A stretch of DNA of 64,000 nucleotides from Alkalinema pantanalense. Its GTDB lineage: Bacteria > Cyanobacteriota > Cyanobacteriia > Leptolyngbyales > Leptolyngbyaceae. The position numbers and the translations under genes were made by a program. This document shows, one piece after another, positions 17,321 through 25,981 of this stretch. Location of the stretch: contig NZ_JBLZFX010000022.1 in assembly GCF_050753345.1 (NCBI RefSeq), positions 1-64,000 of the forward strand, in the 5' to 3' direction. Under the pieces are notes generated by a model that was given only the letters and a program-made list of their open reading frames with translations, was not told the DNA's origin and did no database searches. Within the stretch, counting starts at the first letter, position 1. Every line of letters begins with the position of its first letter.

Positions 17321-18643
17321 TTAGAATTTGACCCTTAATTGCCCACTGACTGATTGATTCTGGAAAGGATTACTGTCGGGGCTGCGATTTTGGACATTGC
17401 TCAAGGTGTAACCCAAATCCGCCTCAATGGTTGGGCTCAAAATCGCTGTACAACGAGCTTCATAGGTATTGGCATTGGAAAAACTGCCCTGGAGTCGTTG
17501 TTCCCCTATGGTAGTTGAGAGTCGGCAGCGCAGGAAGTCAAAGGGTTTTCCTTCCCAGGTCAGTTCTCCGTTGTAGACCAGGAAATCGGGGGGTGAAAAG
17601 TATCCACTGGTTGCGGCAACGTCTTGATTAAAGTTCCAGAGAAAGACATTGGCCGCGATCGAAAATTGACCAATCTTGTGTTCCAAACGACCAATTAACT
17701 GATGGTCGATGTTGCCATCGCTGTATTGACCAAAGCGATACATTCCAAAGAACTGGGTATCTTTTTCAATCTGCCAAAATAGGGCAGGACTCAGATGGAA
17801 TGCTGAAATTTGATTGTCTAATGTTGTGGCATTGAACTTATGAGGCCCATAGCTAACCAGTCCCGACAAAGTTGCGTTTGGGGAAATGGGGGTTTCCAGT
17901 TTGAGCCGTAAATTTGGTGCGATCGGTAATCGGTTAAAAAAATCTAAGCCAACTTCAGGACGAATTTTGACGGAGTTAATGCGAGTCTCCCAGCCAACCC
18001 TCAAGGGAATATTGATGAGGGTGTCCTTCTCTGATTGGTTGAACAGGTTAACCCCTGTCGTAAAGTTCAGCAGATCTCCATTGGGCAGTTTGAACTGCGG
18101 GGTGGTTTCCAAAAACAGGCTTTCTTGCCCAAAATTATCCCGATCGCGACGAAAGTTGGTTGTTAAACTTTCTGGTACGATTTGGGCTCTGTGGAGAGAA
18201 CTCGGCTGAGATTCTGAAGTTGCAGGACGATTCTGCGAAGCTGATGCAGCAGAAGGGACATCTTTGGAATGGGTTCCTGGCTGGGGAGAACTAGAAGTCT
18301 TGGGAAGCGCAAAATTATTTTTAGGAGAAGCTGTTGGGGAAGGCAGTTTGGGAAGAGGCCGTTGCAACTGTGGATTAAAGTTATCTGCACTAGCGACGAT
18401 AACTTCACTGGGATAGTGCATCGGTTTAAACTGCGGTCTCACTTCTCCTACAAGCGTTTCAGGAGGCGCTGTTGATGATTGTCCTAGGCTAGATGGAAGT
18501 GATGTGTCTAACCCTAACGAATTCGTCGTTATCAAATTCGTTAACAATACCAGTGAAGCACCATAGGTATTAGAAGCCGAAAACAATATAGTAGTTGCAA
18601 GGTTGATTGCGACTACTATTGGAACTGAAGATGACTTCTCCAT
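17321..18643 (-). CDS. Putative outer-membrane beta-barrel protein
   Basis: 440 aa from ATG 18643 (a TTG 27 bp upstream is in frame). The N-terminus from MEKSSSVPIVV is hydrophobic for about 25 residues and ends near an Ala-Ser, like a signal peptide. A Pro/Ser/Thr-rich region (about 60-160) follows. The remainder (about 170-440) has alternating polar and aromatic residues typical of barrel strands and ends in LRVKF, the terminal Phe expected of outer-membrane proteins recognised by BamA. I do not recognise a named family. As the first gene of the minus-strand polysaccharide set it may be the outer-membrane exit pore, but this rests on context only. Confidence 0.72.
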   Translation of the reverse strand: MEKSSSVPIVVAINLATTILFSASNTYGASLVLLTNLITTNSLGLDTSLPSSLGQSSTAPPETLVGEVRPQFKPMHYPSEVIVASADNFNPQLQRPLPKLPSPTASPKNNFALPKTSSSPQPGTHSKDVPSAASASQNRPATSESQPSSLHRAQIVPESLTTNFRRDRDNFGQESLFLETTPQFKLPNGDLLNFTTGVNLFNQSEKDTLINIPLRVGWETRINSVKIRPEVGLDFFNRLPIAPNLRLKLETPISPNATLSGLVSYGPHKFNATTLDNQISAFHLSPALFWQIEKDTQFFGMYRFGQYSDGNIDHQLIGRLEHKIGQFSIAANVFLWNFNQDVAATSGYFSPPDFLVYNGELTWEGKPFDFLRCRLSTTIGEQRLQGSFSNANTYEARCTAILSPTIEADLGYTLSNVQNRSPDSNPFQNQSVSGQLRVKF

Positions 18644-18766
18644 ACTAGAAACAATTGTGGAAATGCACAAACATGACAGTTATACCTGGAATCACCCTTA
18701 AGAGTTCCCGAGGTATGCCAGGGATGCGCGAAAGATAGACCAATTCTCCCCAACAAATGCATCCTG

Positions 18767-18799
18767 AAAAAATTAATGCCATCCCACGGGAATGGCATT
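18767..18799 (-). terminator. Rho-independent terminator of tRNA-Pro
   Basis: On the minus strand a perfect 8-bp stem AATGCCAT/ATGGCATT with a 9-nt loop is followed, after AA, by a run of six T. It lies just downstream of the tRNA gene and upstream of the barrel-protein gene, so it should end the tRNA transcript. Confidence 0.8.
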
Positions 18800-18827
18800 C
18801 TGTGCGAAACTCACAACTTAATTTAAA

Positions 18828-18901
<74 letters not shown>

Positions 18902-19100
18902 ATGTGTCGTTGTGATGCGGCATTAATGCTGACTACAAACACGCGAACTCATATAGGATAGCACAAAATTAGGCGAATCTTGCAGGTATTTTGCAGGGTC
19001 GTATCGATCGAGGTGGAGACGCGATCGTCCAAAGCAGGAGCAGGAGGAACTCTCAACTCACTGCTAAGATGGGGAATGCAAAAGCGTTGAGAAAATTGCC

Positions 19101-20006
19101 GTGGTGGTTAAGCCTGATTGGTTGCGAGTCAAAGCCCCCCAATGGGAGCGGGTGGGCGCAGTCAAAGAAACCCTCCGAGATTTGGGTCTCAATACGGTCT
19201 GTGAAGAAGCGTCCTGTCCCAATATTGGTGAGTGTTTCAACCATGGTACAGCCACTTTCTTGATTATGGGGCCTGCTTGCACCCGTGCTTGCCCGTACTG
19301 CGATATTGATTTTGAGAAAAAGCCCAAGCCGCTGGATCCGTTAGAACCTTTAAATTTGGCCGAAGCGGTGCGACGGATGCGGTTAAACCATGTCGTGATT
19401 ACGTCGGTGAATCGCGATGATTTACCCGATGGGGGCGCAGCGCAATTTGTTCGCTGCATTGAGGAAATCCGCAAAGTGTCGCCGGGAACCACGATCGAAG
19501 TTCTGATTCCCGATCTGTGTGGTAATTGGGATGCGTTGGCCATGATTCTTGCAGCGGCTCCAGAAGTCCTGAACCACAATACGGAAACGGTACCTCGCCT
19601 CTATCGCCGTACCCGCCCGCAGGGTGATTATGCCCGCTCGCTGGAACTGTTGCGCCGTTGTCGCGAAATTGCGCCTTGGGTGTATACCAAATCTGGCATT
19701 ATGGCGGGTCTGGGCGAAACCGATGAGGAAGTGCGGCAAGTCATGCAGGATCTGCGATCGGTGGATTGCGACATTTTGACGATCGGGCAATACCTCCAGC
19801 CCACTCAGAAGCATTTGGGCGTGCAAGCGTTTGTCACGCCGGAGCAATTTGAGGCTTGGCGGTTATACGGTGAATCCTTGGGATTCCTACAAGTCGTGTC
19901 GTCGCCGCTGACCCGCAGTTCCTACCACGCTGAGCAAGTTCGGTCACTGATGGAACGCTATTCCCGGAGCCGACCCCAGGGGCAACCTCAGCCAACCCAG
20001 TTGTAG
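19101..20006 (+). CDS. lipA: Lipoyl synthase
   Basis: Radical SAM enzyme that inserts two sulfurs into octanoyl groups on carrier domains (pyruvate dehydrogenase E2, glycine cleavage H protein). The auxiliary cluster ligands are in CEEASCPNIGEC (CX4CX5C, about residues 34-45), the SAM cluster ligands in CTRACPYC (CX3CX2C, about 60-67), and the C-terminal RSSYHAE supplies the conserved Arg-Ser-Ser-Tyr that binds the auxiliary cluster. At 301 aa it has the family length. Translation starts at GTG (19101), which gives the MVVKPDWLRVKAP beginning typical of cyanobacterial LipA; a stop codon at 19065 limits alternatives. Cyanobacteria often have a second lipA elsewhere. Confidence 0.96.
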   Translation: MVVKPDWLRVKAPQWERVGAVKETLRDLGLNTVCEEASCPNIGECFNHGTATFLIMGPACTRACPYCDIDFEKKPKPLDPLEPLNLAEAVRRMRLNHVVITSVNRDDLPDGGAAQFVRCIEEIRKVSPGTTIEVLIPDLCGNWDALAMILAAAPEVLNHNTETVPRLYRRTRPQGDYARSLELLRRCREIAPWVYTKSGIMAGLGETDEEVRQVMQDLRSVDCDILTIGQYLQPTQKHLGVQAFVTPEQFEAWRLYGESLGFLQVVSSPLTRSSYHAEQVRSLMERYSRSRPQGQPQPTQL

Positions 20007-20038
20007 CCAAAAGTGATAGACATCTCAGGGATGGGGGC

Positions 20039-20974
20039 ATGGCGTTGAAAATTACGATCGTGGGTGCAGGGGCATGGGGAACCACCTTGGCAACGTTGGC
20101 TCGGGAAAACGGCCATGATGTGGTGGTTTGGTCACGGAGTTGTGAGATGAGCTTGCAGGCTGCGATCGCAGGGTCGCAGGTGATTTTGTCAGCGATTTCC
20201 ATGAAAGGTGTCCGAGCGATCGTGCAGCAATTGGGAGAGATCGGCCTACCCCCAGAAACGATTCTGGTTTCAGCCACCAAAGGACTGGATCCCGATTCTG
20301 GAACAGCTACCGCCCTCCCCAAACTACCCTCCCAAATTTGGCAGATGGGCTTTCCTAACAACCCAGTGGTGGTGTTATCAGGGCCGAACCTGTCCAAGGA
20401 AATCCAGCAAGGCTTACCTGCCACTACCGTGGTTGCCAGCGATCGACCCGGTGCAGCCACTCAAGTGCAAACCCTATTTTCCTCACCGCGATTTCGCGTT
20501 TACACCAACGACGATCCGTTAGGGGTGGAGCTAGGCGGCGCATTGAAAAATGTGATGGCGATCGCGGTGGGCACCTGTGATGGGTTGCATTTAGGCACGA
20601 ATGCCAAATCGGGATTGATCACACGGGGACTGGCGGAAATGATCCGAATTGGCATCCATTGGGGCGCGAAGGCGGATACGTTCTACGGTCTTGCGGGCCT
20701 GGGTGATCTGATGGCGACCTGTAGTAGCTCGCTCAGCCGCAACTATCAAGTGGGCTATGGCTTAGCCCAGGGGCAAACGCTGACCGAAATTTTAGGGAAT
20801 TTAGAAGGAACCGCCGAAGGGGTCAATACAACCCAAGTTCTGTTACAAGTGGCGCAGCAACAGGGGATTGAACTCCCGATCACGGAACAAGTTTATTTAT
20901 TGCTACAAGGGCAAAGCACGCCCCAGGATGCGATCTCAGCACTCATGTCGCGGGGCAGTAAACCTGAGCGCTAG
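20039..20974 (+). CDS. gpsA: Glycerol-3-phosphate dehydrogenase [NAD(P)+]
   Basis: Reduces dihydroxyacetone phosphate to sn-glycerol-3-phosphate, the backbone for membrane lipids. The Rossmann fold shows VGAGAWGTTLA (about residues 8-18); other signatures are LSGPNLSKEI (about 118-127) and the C-terminal domain catalytic region GGALKNVMAIAVG with NAKSGLITRGLAEM. 311 aa, normal length. It follows lipA by 32 bp on the same strand, so cotranscription is likely, although the pathways are linked only loosely (lipid and lipoate metabolism). It converges with the next gene with a 14-bp gap. Confidence 0.96.
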   Translation: MALKITIVGAGAWGTTLATLARENGHDVVVWSRSCEMSLQAAIAGSQVILSAISMKGVRAIVQQLGEIGLPPETILVSATKGLDPDSGTATALPKLPSQIWQMGFPNNPVVVLSGPNLSKEIQQGLPATTVVASDRPGAATQVQTLFSSPRFRVYTNDDPLGVELGGALKNVMAIAVGTCDGLHLGTNAKSGLITRGLAEMIRIGIHWGAKADTFYGLAGLGDLMATCSSSLSRNYQVGYGLAQGQTLTEILGNLEGTAEGVNTTQVLLQVAQQQGIELPITEQVYLLLQGQSTPQDAISALMSRGSKPER

Positions 20975-20988
20975 CAAATCATGGCTCG

Positions 20989-21528
20989 TTAGCAGCCTTC
21001 TCCCCACACAATCAATAGGTCACCCCGTACCCAACCCTTAGCTCCGGAGGGAAATTCGACATAATGCCAGGTGTAGCCATTGTCGCCTTGCAACTCACGA
21101 ATGACTTTCACCACATCTCCCGATAGGCCATAGTGCATTACCCGTCCAGCAGTGCTGGGAGCCGATCGAAGATTGATGCGATCGTTGGGGTCACTGCTAC
21201 TGAGGGCACCGTACTGATCAGCACTGTCAGAAAATTGCACGAAATCACTCCGAACCCATCCTTCTTTCCCAGTGGTCGCAAAACGGAGGTAAAACCACTG
21301 CTCTGTCCCTTCGTTGAGCCAACGCTGTCGCAGAACTTCGACGCGATCGCCGAAGTAGCCAGAACCGATAGCCTTGGCGGTGACTGCAGGGCCAGAGCGT
21401 AGATTAATTTGGGCATTCGCATCTTGGGCGGTTAATGTGGCGGGTTTCGCCCAACTAGGCAGGGCAACGACAAGAGCGCCTGCGATCGCCACTAGGGGGG
21501 GTAAATAAACGGAGCTGAATTGTGTCAT
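20989..21528 (-). CDS. Secreted protein with two bacterial SH3 domains
   Basis: 179 aa from ATG 21528. The start is set there because the signal peptide begins with MTQFSSVYLPPLVAIAG and a cleavage-like Ala-Lys follows (WAKPA); a TTG further upstream would only add a polar stretch. Two SH3b domains follow, each opening with INLRSGPA/INLRSAPS (about 40-105 and 115-175), ending in GWVRSDFV and GWVRGDLL. SH3b domains usually bind cell-wall peptides, so a periplasmic or wall-associated role is expected. There is no catalytic domain. Confidence 0.82.
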   Translation of the reverse strand: MTQFSSVYLPPLVAIAGALVVALPSWAKPATLTAQDANAQINLRSGPAVTAKAIGSGYFGDRVEVLRQRWLNEGTEQWFYLRFATTGKEGWVRSDFVQFSDSADQYGALSSSDPNDRINLRSAPSTAGRVMHYGLSGDVVKVIRELQGDNGYTWHYVEFPSGAKGWVRGDLLIVWGEGC

Positions 21529-22136
21529 GGGTTGTATAGCAAAGATTCTAAAGTTGTTGCGATGGCGAGGAGGATTGTTGGGCAAGTATGGATGAAATCT
21601 GTGGCTCCCTCCAACAATCTGCAAAAGACTCAATCACGACACACCCTAGATAACGCTACCTACGGCGTCATATGCACAGTTTCCAGAACCGAGAAAAAGC
21701 TTGCAGAAAGACTGGGGCGCAATTAGGTAATGGCTAGCCAACAGATCTGCATAAGTTGTTCTTTTTTCAGGAACCCTGGATATACCTGGTGTAGTCACCA
21801 CCATCAGTAACGGTACGGACTCTGGGATTATATAGAGCAAATGTTCTAAGTAATCTTCCGGCCTAACTAGGCAATGTTTCGACCTAGGCTGCCTAGATTC
21901 AGAAAGTGTCCCGATTCTGGCACGGGTTACTGGAGTGATAGATCAGCGTGCATACTTAAAAAAACTCATTTTTGGCTCATATTGCTAGCAGAAAAATGAA
22001 TGATCCGCAAGAGGTTGTTTCGATGACCTCGATCGCGGGAATACTAAACCATAAGCCGATCCAAAGCCCTTGTAGAGACGGTCACTGAGTTTTTTCTGCC
22101 CCTTTTGCCGCCCTGCGGACTACGAGAACCTCTCCT
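21529..22136. promoter_or_regulatory. Long divergent intergenic region upstream of the sigma factor
   Basis: 608 bp between two divergently transcribed genes, longer than needed for two promoters. It contains an inverted repeat CTAGGCA...TGCCTAG (21867-21896) enclosing another palindromic core, CCTAGG. No protein frame looks real. A long 5' leader of the sigma factor mRNA is possible. Confidence 0.5.
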
Positions 22137-23351
22137 ATGGATGACTTTTCTTTGTTTACTCAGAATTTTGAAACGCCGATTCCTGAGGGTAATTTCGAAC
22201 CCACAATGGATGATCTCCAGGACATTGACCTTGAAGTTGCTGAAGAATTGAATCTGGGTAAGTCAGCACGACGAACCACCGATCTGGTTCGGATGTACCT
22301 GCAGGAAATTGGCCGGGTTCGTCTCTTGGGCCGGGATGAAGAAGTCTCAGAGGCACAAAAGGTGCAGCGCTACATGGTGCTGTTGGAACAGCGGGATGCT
22401 GCCGCTGCCGATCACCCCCCGATTCAACGCTATGTCCAACTGATAGAAGCCCGCGATCGCTTAACTTCTATCCTAGGCCACCGGCCTTCCTTGGAGCGTT
22501 GGGCGACGGAGGCAGGGGTAACTGTGGCAGATCTTAAGCCGATTTTGGCGGAGGGGAAACAGGCTTGGGCTCAGGTTGTGGGATTGACCTTGGAAGAACT
22601 GGAAGCTATGCAGCGGGAAGGTCTTCAGGCTAAGGAACATATGATCAAAGCAAATCTGCGTTTGGTCGTATCCGTTGCGAAGAAGTATCAAAACCGAGGG
22701 TTGGAGCTCCTGGATCTCATTCAAGAAGGAACATTAGGGCTGGAGCGGGCAGTCGAAAAGTTCGATCCTACAAAGGGTTATCGGTTTAGCACCTATGCCT
22801 ACTGGTGGATCCGTCAGGGGATTACTCGGGCGATCGCCACTCAGAGCCGCACCATTCGCCTGCCCGTCCACATCACGGAAAAGCTGAACAAAATCAAAAA
22901 GGCGCAACGCAAAATTGCCCAAGAGAAAGGTCGTACTGCGACGATCGAAGATATCGCTAAAGAACTCGAAATGACAGTCCCGCAAGTGCGAGAAGTCTTG
23001 CTCAAAGTACCCCGATCGGTTTCGTTGGAAACCAAAGTGGGCAAGGAAAAAGATACCGAATTAGGCGATTTGCTGGAAACGGAAGATCTGTCTCCTGAAG
23101 AACTGCTGATGCGGGAATCTCTTCGCCGAGATTTGTTAAATCTGATGTCAGATTTGACGAGTCGAGAGCGGGATGTGATTCAAATGCGCTTTGGTCTAGA
23201 CAACGGGCAGCCCTACTCCCTGGCGGAAATTGGCCGTGCGTTGGATCTTTCGCGGGAGCGCGTGCGACAAATTGAAGCCAAAGCCTTACAGAAGTTGCGC
23301 CAACCCAAGCGCCGCAATCGCGTCCGAGATTACCTCGAAGCTTTAGGGTAA
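22137..23351 (+). CDS. sigC: Group 2 RNA polymerase sigma factor, SigC-like
   Basis: Sigma70-family factor of 404 aa directing alternative promoter recognition. Region 1.2 (TTDLVRMYLQEIGRVRLL, about residues 43-60), an insert typical of SigC forms (about 75-165), region 2 (KANLRLVVSVAKKYQNRG and YRFSTYAYWWIRQGITRAI), region 3 and region 4 with the DNA-binding helix LSRERVRQIEAKAL near the end are all intact. The principal factor would also show a longer N-terminal region 1.1, which is absent here. Length and insert match SigC, reported to act in stationary-phase and heat responses; assignment to SigC rather than another group 2 member is by resemblance. A strong terminator follows. Confidence 0.88.
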   Translation: MDDFSLFTQNFETPIPEGNFEPTMDDLQDIDLEVAEELNLGKSARRTTDLVRMYLQEIGRVRLLGRDEEVSEAQKVQRYMVLLEQRDAAAADHPPIQRYVQLIEARDRLTSILGHRPSLERWATEAGVTVADLKPILAEGKQAWAQVVGLTLEELEAMQREGLQAKEHMIKANLRLVVSVAKKYQNRGLELLDLIQEGTLGLERAVEKFDPTKGYRFSTYAYWWIRQGITRAIATQSRTIRLPVHITEKLNKIKKAQRKIAQEKGRTATIEDIAKELEMTVPQVREVLLKVPRSVSLETKVGKEKDTELGDLLETEDLSPEELLMRESLRRDLLNLMSDLTSRERDVIQMRFGLDNGQPYSLAEIGRALDLSRERVRQIEAKALQKLRQPKRRNRVRDYLEALG

Positions 23352-23437
23352 ACGGTATTGGGACATTCTGAGGTCGCGGCAGACGGTTCTTACCACCCTT
23401 GGCATCCTGATCACGATCGTATTTCCCAACCTGCATT

Positions 23438-23473
23438 GCCTGGATCCTGAGGGGTTCAGGCTTTTTTATTTTT
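23438..23473 (+). terminator. Rho-independent terminator after the sigma factor gene
   Basis: Hairpin 23438-23461 pairing GCCTGGATCC with GGGTTCAGGC-type bases (about 10 bp, two G-T wobbles), followed by TTTTTTATTTTT. About 85 bp after the stop codon. Confidence 0.85.
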
Positions 23474-23530
23474 CCACCAGACGTTTATATTTTATAGCGG
23501 TAGTTCAGAGCATAAGGGCCATCATTGAGA

Positions 23531-23640
23531 TATCCGATCTCCCTAAATTTCCGCGTTCTAGCGAAGCCATGCCGACAGACCATAGGCGTCGCAGCCCTGG
23601 GAAAAAGGAGACTTTGAAAAATTGAGCTTTATTAAGGGGG
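23531..23640. repeat. Degenerate dispersed repeat related to the one at 35.9 kb
   Basis: The ends (ATCCGATCTCCCTAAAT and AAAAAGGAGACTTTGAAAAATT) match the repeat at 35915, but about 50 bp of GC-rich sequence (including TCTAGCGAAGCCATGCC) interrupts it. It looks like a repeat-in-repeat. No coding potential. Confidence 0.55.
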
Positions 23641-23724
23641 CGCGGGGTCAGCGAATCTGTCATCTCAATCAGGCGTCTCAATAAATCGATATCCACTGTC
23701 TTGAGCTCATTCGGGATAGCGATT

Positions 23725-23837
23725 AGGGATTTGCAAAGAAATAATATCCCCTCTTCATTTCCCCTACCCTCCTACTCTCCTACCCTCCTACTCTCCTACC
23801 CCTACCCAATTGGGATTTTATTTATGCGCTGTTCCCT
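23725..23837. repeat. Dispersed repeat, copy A (pyrimidine-rich core)
   Basis: About 113 bp: GGATTTGCAAAGAAATAATA, then a C/T-rich array of CTCCTACC/CTCCTACT units, then ACCCAATTGGGATTTTATTT and ATGCGCT. The same sequence occurs inverted at 57665-57769. Copy A has about one extra pair of core units, so the core varies by unit number. Confidence 0.88.
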
Positions 23838-23910
23838 TACGTCAGCATCTATCACTCAATACGTTGCTGGAATCAGTGTATATAACGAAGGTTTAAGCGC
23901 TCTTGCAGGC

Positions 23911-23974
23911 AATTCTCAATAGACTCGCTTTCTTGCTACTGAGTTAGAATACAACTATCCTAATTCTCAATAGA
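23911..23974 (+). promoter_or_regulatory. Putative Fur boxes upstream of fur
   Basis: The 13-bp sequence AATTCTCAATAGA occurs twice, at 23911-23923 and 23962-23974, the second ending 18 bp before the fur start. It resembles the AT-rich iron boxes reported for cyanobacterial FurA (AATAAATTCTCAATAAAT-type). The overlap with the likely promoter and start suggests autoregulation. Confidence 0.6.
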
Positions 23975-23992
23975 GATGAGTTTATTGCAAGT

Positions 23993-24454
23993 ATGAATGC
24001 CCCAGCCTACACAGCATCTTCTCTCAAAGCCGAGCTCAATGAGCGCGGCTGGCGAATGACTGCCCAGCGCGAAACAATCTTGCAAGTGTTTCAAAATCTG
24101 GAGCGAGGAAAGCACTTGAGTGCTGAAGATCTGTTTCATTTGCTCAAAGGTCAAGGTGAAGCGATTAGCCTTTCAACGGTCTATCGCACTTTGAAGATGA
24201 TGGCTCGCATGGGCATTTTGCGAGAACTAGAATTGGCGGAAGGGCATAAACACTACGAGCTAAACCAACCCCATCCCCACCATCACCACCACCTCATTTG
24301 TGTGCGCTGCAATAAGACGATCGAATTTAAAACTGAGTCTGTGCTGAAAACTGGGATGAAGGTCGCACAAAAAGAGGGCTATCACCTATTGGATTGCCAA
24401 TTAACAATCCATGCGGTGTGCCCTACTTGCCAACGATCGTTAATCCCCGTATAA
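23993..24454 (+). CDS. fur: Ferric uptake regulator (Fur/FurA)
   Basis: Iron-responsive repressor of 153 aa. The N-terminal winged helix (about 10-90) includes LNERGWRMTAQRETIL and SLSTVYRTLKMMARMGIL; the C-terminal dimer/metal domain starts at the His-rich HPHHHHHLICVRC (about 98-110), with the second Cys pair in HAVCPTCQRS near the end. The combination is close to cyanobacterial FurA, which controls iron uptake and also binds haem, rather than Zur or PerR, though those cannot be excluded without alignment. Two candidate Fur boxes lie just upstream. It converges with the next gene over 36 bp. Confidence 0.92.
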   Translation: MNAPAYTASSLKAELNERGWRMTAQRETILQVFQNLERGKHLSAEDLFHLLKGQGEAISLSTVYRTLKMMARMGILRELELAEGHKHYELNQPHPHHHHHLICVRCNKTIEFKTESVLKTGMKVAQKEGYHLLDCQLTIHAVCPTCQRSLIPV

Positions 24455-24490
24455 ATCACGGTTGAATACCGAATTGTTGGGATTTTTAGT

Positions 24491-25822
24491 TTACTGATAA
24501 TCAACCCGCGCATCTAAACCGTAGGCCCGCAAAAGTTGGGACTGCCGATCAGCTTCCGATCGTTGGCTAAAGGTGCCTGCTTGGATATAAGCTCCTTTAC
24601 TATTGGTTGCGATTTGGGAAGCGCTATTCCAAATTTGCCGCACTTGAGACAGGGTGGCACCACTTTGAATAGGGATTACGACTACATAGCGACGCATCTG
24701 GTCATTAGAAACCCGGTTATTAGAGGCTTTTATGCCTGATTGTCTATTAACAGGCTTACTTGACAACAATTGGCTAGTTAATGGAGTTTGAGAAGAGGCC
24801 GTTGTGAAAGATCCGCTAGAAAAGGGGGACTTAGTTTGACTGTGGGACTGAATAGGTTGAGTCTGTGTTGTGGATTGAGTCGGCTGTGAGGCTATGAGGT
24901 TTAAAGCTACAAGGGTTTTCGCATCGGCAATCCCGGTCACGGGCAAACCCTGCGATCGCTGAAAATCAGCGACTGCAGTTTGCGTAATGTTGCCGTAGTA
25001 CTCAGTGACATTACTTTGAAACCAACCTAAATCCTTTAAGCGTTGCTGGAGTTGCCCAACGTCTGAACTTTGATCGCCTTTGGCAAGGCGGGTTGTTATG
25101 CTTGGGGTGGGTGGCGCAACTTCTGGTGCGATTTGGTTAGCTGTGGGTTGCGTAAAGGCTTGTTGATTTATCGCTGAAGTTAAAGCAGCCTGCTCTTTGG
25201 AACCCACAATGCCATCGTCGGGCAGATTGCTAGAGCGTTGTAATTGCTGCACTGCTGCTTGGGTCTTGGGGCCAAAGATACCGTCGATGTTGCTGGAATA
25301 GTACCCTAACTGAGTCAACTGTTGCTGTAGGGTGGCCACTGCTTCGTTCTGATCCCCAATTTGGAGGCGAGACTCGGGGGTAGCAGCTTTCTGCCTAGAG
25401 CTTGTCTGAGGGGTGAGGGAGCTTGCTGCAGTAGACGATGGAGGTTCCGATGCGACTCCACCCAAAACAGCGAGAGTTTGGGCTCCAGCTACACCATCCG
25501 GATCTAACCCATATTGCACTTGACAGCGGATCACCCCTGCCTGGGTCAATTCTCCGAAATAGCCTGAAATGGGGCCATCATAGCAATTAGCCGCCGTGAG
25601 ACGATTTTGCAAATCGGCCACAGCATCCCCTTCATCACCTTTCTGAAGGGCAACCGCTGCATTCCCGATCGCTAAAATCAAAACTCCGATCGCTAAACTC
25701 AGCAATCGAGTGTAAGCCAGTCCACTGAGGGAAGACTGCAGTAGTCCGTTAAGAGTTGTGAACAATTCCGCTAGACGATTTCGCAGCAAGGAGATTAATT
25801 TTGAAGGGGCCATGGGAATCAC
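24491..25822 (-). CDS. Peptidoglycan-binding protein with three PG_binding_1 repeats and SPOR-like C-terminus
   Basis: 443 aa. A hydrophobic segment (about 37-60) serves as signal peptide or anchor. Three PG_binding_1 modules follow, each with the pattern LQ..L...GY/YY/F...G.FG..T: about 62-110 (GDEGDAVADLQNRL), about 152-208 (GDQNEAVATLQQQL), about 245-300 (GDQSSDVGQLQQRL). A Ser/Thr/Gln-rich linker leads to a SPOR-like domain (about 375-443, YIQAGTFSQRSEADRQSQLL). Such proteins bind wall glycans, the SPOR domain favouring denuded glycans at septa. No hydrolase domain is seen. A second wall-type gene (SH3) lies upstream on the same strand. Confidence 0.88.
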   Translation of the reverse strand: MIPMAPSKLISLLRNRLAELFTTLNGLLQSSLSGLAYTRLLSLAIGVLILAIGNAAVALQKGDEGDAVADLQNRLTAANCYDGPISGYFGELTQAGVIRCQVQYGLDPDGVAGAQTLAVLGGVASEPPSSTAASSLTPQTSSRQKAATPESRLQIGDQNEAVATLQQQLTQLGYYSSNIDGIFGPKTQAAVQQLQRSSNLPDDGIVGSKEQAALTSAINQQAFTQPTANQIAPEVAPPTPSITTRLAKGDQSSDVGQLQQRLKDLGWFQSNVTEYYGNITQTAVADFQRSQGLPVTGIADAKTLVALNLIASQPTQSTTQTQPIQSHSQTKSPFSSGSFTTASSQTPLTSQLLSSKPVNRQSGIKASNNRVSNDQMRRYVVVIPIQSGATLSQVRQIWNSASQIATNSKGAYIQAGTFSQRSEADRQSQLLRAYGLDARVDYQ

Positions 25823-25981
25823 TCCAGATCAGTGCGCTAAGAGATAGGCCGTGCGCCAAGAGATCACCGCGTTGGGCGAGACAAGTCAAGGTTCGGATGG
25901 ATTCTCTTTATGGATTCTCTTTTCGGTATATTAACTGATCCCGTTGGCCGAAAAATTCATGCTTGAGCTGGGTTGCAAGAA

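Noticed and set aside
21646..21840. 64-codon minus-strand frame upstream of the SH3 gene
   Set aside because: Low-complexity translation, no start signal, lies in a promoter interval.
23761..23820. CTCCTACC repeats considered as a CRISPR array
   Set aside because: Units are 8-16 bp, directly adjoining, without spacers, and no cas genes are present.
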